Part shown: piece by piece, positions 61,550 through 64,000 of the stretch
Layout of the letters: the number at the start of each line of letters is the position of its first letter
Numbering within the stretch: position 1 is the first letter of the stretch
Assembly (NCBI GenBank): GCA_003248655.1
Contig: QFPM01000001.1
Coordinates: 186,001 to 250,000 of the forward strand
Direction of reading: 5' to 3'
DNA: 64,000 nt
DNA from: Microbacterium sp.
Lineage (GTDB): Bacteria; Actinomycetota; Actinomycetes; Actinomycetales; Microbacteriaceae
Notes under the pieces: generated by a model
What the model was told of the DNA's origin: nothing
Databases searched by the model: none
Seen by the model: only the letters and a program-made list of their open reading frames with translations
Program-made: the position numbers and the translations under genes

Positions 61550-62463
61550 CACGTGAACAACTCTGCCGTACATTCGCGCGACCACTCCACGCGGCCGTCG
61601 GTGCTCATCCGCACCCACTGCGCGTCGTAGTCGGCCGCGAAACGCTCCCCGCCCTCGAAGAACAGGGCGGTCGCGGCGGCATCCGCCGTCATGGCATCGG
61701 ATGCCTGCGCCCAGGTCGCGGCGATCGTCCGCACCGGCTCGCCCGTGCGCGCGTCGAGGACGTGGTGCAGTCCCCCGCCGTCTGCCCCGGGCCAGGCGCG
61801 CCGGTTCACGGCAGAGCCGCACAGCGCGCCGTCCGTCACCTCCCACACCCCGATCGCGCGACGCGGGTCGTTCGGGTGCTCGAGCGCGACGCGCTCGGTC
61901 AGGCCGCGCTCGGCGAAGCCGCGCACAACCAGGTCGCCGCTCGCGTCGACCACGAACGGGCCGGTGGATGCCGCGGCGATCACCTCCCCGACGACATCGA
62001 CGAGCCGGCCCTTGCCGAGCGCGCCGACGTCGATCGTCGCGGGCGCGTCGAGGGCGAGCACGCCGTCCGTCCAGTGCAGCAGCTCACGCCAGCGCGGCGG
62101 CGCGGGCTCGGCACCACGGTCGATGATCGAGTAATCGGCGCCGTATCCGCGGCGGACGAGGGCTCCGCCGACGAGCGGGTTGACGGCGCCCCCGGTGCGA
62201 TCGGCGAGCTCCGCATACAGGTCGAGCATCGCCGCGCCGTCGGGCGGGAGCGGTACCGGCCCACCACCGGCCGCCAAGACGGACACGATCGAGTCACCCC
62301 GGAACCGCGACCACTCGCGGTCGAATCGCTCGATGACCGCGTCGATCGCCGCGATGACTGCGGCATCCAGGGGCGCGGCCGTGTCGATGCGCCACCGGGT
62401 GCCGATCGCGGTGAACTCCCACGTCGATGCGAGCACGGGAGACGACACCACTCCGGTCCTCAC
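61549..62463 (-). CDS. apbE: FAD:protein FMN transferase
   Basis: A 304-residue flavin transferase that links FMN through phosphate to Thr or Ser of target proteins. ApbE signatures: AIGTRWRIDT at the start, FDREWSRFRGDSIVSVL, DVGALGKGRLVDVV, VVDASGDLVVRG and the metal site ASDAMTADAAATALF. It lacks a visible signal peptide or lipobox, although its presumed substrate is an exported lipoprotein. GTG 62463 overlaps the stop of the FMN-binding gene, and its own stop overlaps the next start, so the three genes form one translational unit. Confidence 0.93.
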   Translation of the reverse strand: MRTGVVSSPVLASTWEFTAIGTRWRIDTAAPLDAAVIAAIDAVIERFDREWSRFRGDSIVSVLAAGGGPVPLPPDGAAMLDLYAELADRTGGAVNPLVGGALVRRGYGADYSIIDRGAEPAPPRWRELLHWTDGVLALDAPATIDVGALGKGRLVDVVGEVIAAASTGPFVVDASGDLVVRGFAERGLTERVALEHPNDPRRAIGVWEVTDGALCGSAVNRRAWPGADGGGLHHVLDARTGEPVRTIAATWAQASDAMTADAAATALFFEGGERFAADYDAQWVRMSTDGRVEWSRECTAELFT

Positions 62464-62963
62464 GCCGCTGCTTCGGTCTTGATCTCCTCGATCGCGGCGT
62501 TGAACCCGTTGCTCGTGAGCGACGAGCCCGACACGCGCGAGACGGAGATTTCGTCGATGTCCTTGCCGACGACGACGTCTGCGATGCCCCCGATGAACTC
62601 GCTCTGGTACTGCTTCGACTCGGACTTCTGCGGATTGCCCGTGACCTCGACCGAGGTGATGACATCGCTTTCGAGAGTCACCGTGACGGTAATCGTCTCG
62701 ACGGACTCGGGCGTCTGGTACGACCCTTCGGCCGTGTAGGTGCCATCGGCGTAGGTGCTCGTGGCGGCAGCGTCGCCCGTCGCGGCGTCGGTCTCGGTCG
62801 CCGCGGGGGTGCTCGCGGGCGTGCTCGCGGTCGAGGGCGTCGTGTCGTCGCCGCCGGCATCCGCGGCGCCTGCGGCGCAGCCGGCGAGGGCGACAACGCC
62901 GACGACGGATGCCGCGGCGATGCCGACGCGGACGGGACGGGGTACGGCGGTGGTGCGGATCAT
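62460..62963 (-). CDS. FMN-binding domain lipoprotein
   Basis: A 167-residue exported lipoprotein. The signal peptide ends in a lipobox (VVALAGC, Cys near 29), then comes a Thr/Ala/Asp-rich linker to about 68. The FMN_bind domain starts at YADGTYTAEGSYQTPE; the attachment motif is SRVSGSSLTSNGFNAAI, where the Thr of the SXXT-S block is the likely flavin site (the family consensus has SGAT). ATG 62963 has GGAGGA upstream. ApbE encoded next is the enzyme expected to load it. Confidence 0.92.
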   Translation of the reverse strand: MIRTTAVPRPVRVGIAAASVVGVVALAGCAAGAADAGGDDTTPSTASTPASTPAATETDAATGDAAATSTYADGTYTAEGSYQTPESVETITVTVTLESDVITSVEVTGNPQKSESKQYQSEFIGGIADVVVGKDIDEISVSRVSGSSLTSNGFNAAIEEIKTEAAA

Positions 62964-63066
62964 GATGGTCCTCCTGCTGTCGTGCCGTCCGCCAGCGAGG
63001 TGCCGGCCGAGGCGGGTGAGTGGCACCAAACTAGCGGCGCCGTCCCCTCCGCAGGCCCTCTATTAC

Positions 63067-64000
63067 CTATGCGTTTGCATTGAGTCCGCGACTGCGGATC
63101 GCCTTCAGCACCTCGACCGCGAGGAAGATTCCGACCGAGAACACGAGCGGCAGCACCCACCCCGATGCGCTCAGCGGTTCGGATCCGAACAGCGAGTGCA
63201 TGAATGGCGCGTACGTGTAGACGAGCTGTAGCACGATGAGCGCGAGCGCCGACCACCACACGACCGGGTTGCCGCGCAGCACGTCGACCGTGAGGCTCGA
63301 GCGGGTGAGGAAGCGGCAGTTGAGCAGGTACGCGAGCTGGCCGAGCGCGAGCATCGCCACCGCCTCGGTCCGCGCGATGGCGAGGTCAGCGCCCGATGTC
63401 AGCGAGATGCCGAAGACGGCGAGCGTTGCGCCACCGATCAGGAACGACACGACCAGCACGAAGCCGAGCTCTCGACCGGCGATGATCGACCCGCCCGTCG
63501 AGCGCGGCGGTCGCGACATGATGCCGCGCTCCGCCGGTTCGTACGCGAGAGCGAGCGACAGCGTCACGGCCGTGACCATGTTGACCCACAGCACCTGCAC
63601 GGGAGTGAGCGGCAGCGTGAAGCCGAACACGACCGCGATGAGGATGACGAGCGACTGTGCACCGTTGGTCGGCAGGAGGAATACGACCGACTTCCGCAGG
63701 TTGTCGTAGATGCGCCGCCCCTCGCGGATGGCGCTGCGGATGGTCGCGAAGTTGTCGTCGGCGAGGACGATCTCGGCGGCCTCCTTCGTCGCCTCCGTCC
63801 CCTTGATGCCCATTGCGATGCCGACGTCGGCGCGCGTGAGCGCGGGCGCGTCGTTCACGCCGTCGCCCGTCATCGCGACGACCTCATGCTTCGCCTGCAG
63901 CGCGCGGACGATGCGGATCTTGTGCTCGGGGCTCGTGCGAGCGAACACGTCGACGTCCTGCACAACCTTCGTGAGCTCGTCCTGGCTCATCGCCTCGAGC
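63067..64000 (-). CDS. P-type cation-transporting ATPase, C-terminal part
   Basis: The gene enters from beyond 64000, so only about 311 residues of its C-terminus are seen. Present are FARTSPEHKIRIVRALQ, the hinge motif MTGDGVNDAPALTRADVGIAMG, TEATKEAAEIVLADDNFATI, and then six membrane segments with LPTNGAQSLVILIAVVFG and LWVNMVTAVTLSLALAYEP. This is a type II (calcium, magnesium or sodium class) pump; the ion cannot be settled without the rest. It is convergent with nothing and stands 103 bases from the FMN operon on the same strand. Confidence 0.9.
   Translation of the reverse strand, partial: LEAMSQDELTKVVQDVDVFARTSPEHKIRIVRALQAKHEVVAMTGDGVNDAPALTRADVGIAMGIKGTEATKEAAEIVLADDNFATIRSAIREGRRIYDNLRKSVVFLLPTNGAQSLVILIAVVFGFTLPLTPVQVLWVNMVTAVTLSLALAYEPAERGIMSRPPRSTGGSIIAGRELGFVLVVSFLIGGATLAVFGISLTSGADLAIARTEAVAMLALGQLAYLLNCRFLTRSSLTVDVLRGNPVVWWSALALIVLQLVYTYAPFMHSLFGSEPLSASGWVLPLVFSVGIFLAVEVLKAIRSRGLNANA

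Noticed and set aside
59999..61846. Longer start for the membrane oxidoreductase
   Set aside because: The extra 99 residues overlap apbE and are low-complexity antisense-like sequence; ATG 61549 matches the membrane domain start.

Overview
The window is high-GC actinobacterial chromosome, most likely Microbacteriaceae and probably Microbacterium or a close relative. The grounds are the very high GC at third codon positions, many GTG starts, the dense word GGATGCC/GGCATCC on both strands, -10 boxes of TANNNT form placed 6-7 bases before start codons, and actinobacterial markers (PIN-PhoH fusion, DUF4307, DUF4245, DUF501, class II GlpX, PEP carboxylase). No rRNA operon, integrase, transposase, CRISPR array or prophage was seen. 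One tRNA is present.

Layout. 1-5.5 kb: a truncated methyltransferase, a DEDDh exonuclease, RmuC, and the divergent pair glpX/fba. 5.6-13.5 kb: MOSC protein, ispH, exonuclease VII (xseA and xseB, separated by a tandem hairpin repeat), a DUF4245 protein, beta-carbonic anhydrase, fumC, and a sensor kinase/response regulator pair. 13.6-23.8 kb: PIN-PhoH, a class V aminotransferase, a cis-prenyl transferase, a hemolysin-III-type membrane protein, DUF4307 protein, greA, the AI-2E-type permease and ilvA pair, LemA, DUF5684 and S4-domain proteins. 23.8-29.3 kb: an accessory, defence-like block (ankyrin protein, RelE/Phd toxin-antitoxin, a DUF262-HNH-RAMA protein, a divergent NERD nuclease-helicase), ending at a tRNA with anticodon UAA. 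29.4-41 kb, mostly minus strand: type II NADH dehydrogenase, a mycosin-like subtilase, DUF501 protein, FtsB/DivIC, enolase, an O-methyltransferase, a DUF1905-type protein, an SGNH hydrolase, hisS, mazG, nhaA. 41-52.7 kb: ppc facing a gamma-carbonic anhydrase-like protein, mfd, pth, ribosomal L25, and gluconokinase divergent from 6-phosphogluconate dehydrogenase. 52.7-64 kb: CorA, an ABC exporter whose permease carries a frameshift, a two-component system, an AbiEi/DUF559-like protein, a three-gene flavin electron-transfer operon, and a truncated P-type ATPase.

How the genes work together. Central carbon genes are concentrated here (glpX, fba, eno, ppc, fumC, gntK, gnd, two carbonic anhydrases), with housekeeping genes (hisS, pth, L25, greA, mfd, xseAB, ispH, the prenyl transferase). 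The accessory interest lies in the 23.8-29.2 kb block, in the 60-63 kb operon (membrane oxidoreductase, ApbE flavin transferase, FMN-binding lipoprotein), and in the gaps between genes. Those gaps hold at least eight families of palindromic repeats, several as tandem arrays, and two of them have supplied the last codons of neighbouring genes.

Limits: all calls come from reading sequence and translations. Domain names rest on remembered family motifs, not on searches. Many promoter calls are single -10 motifs.
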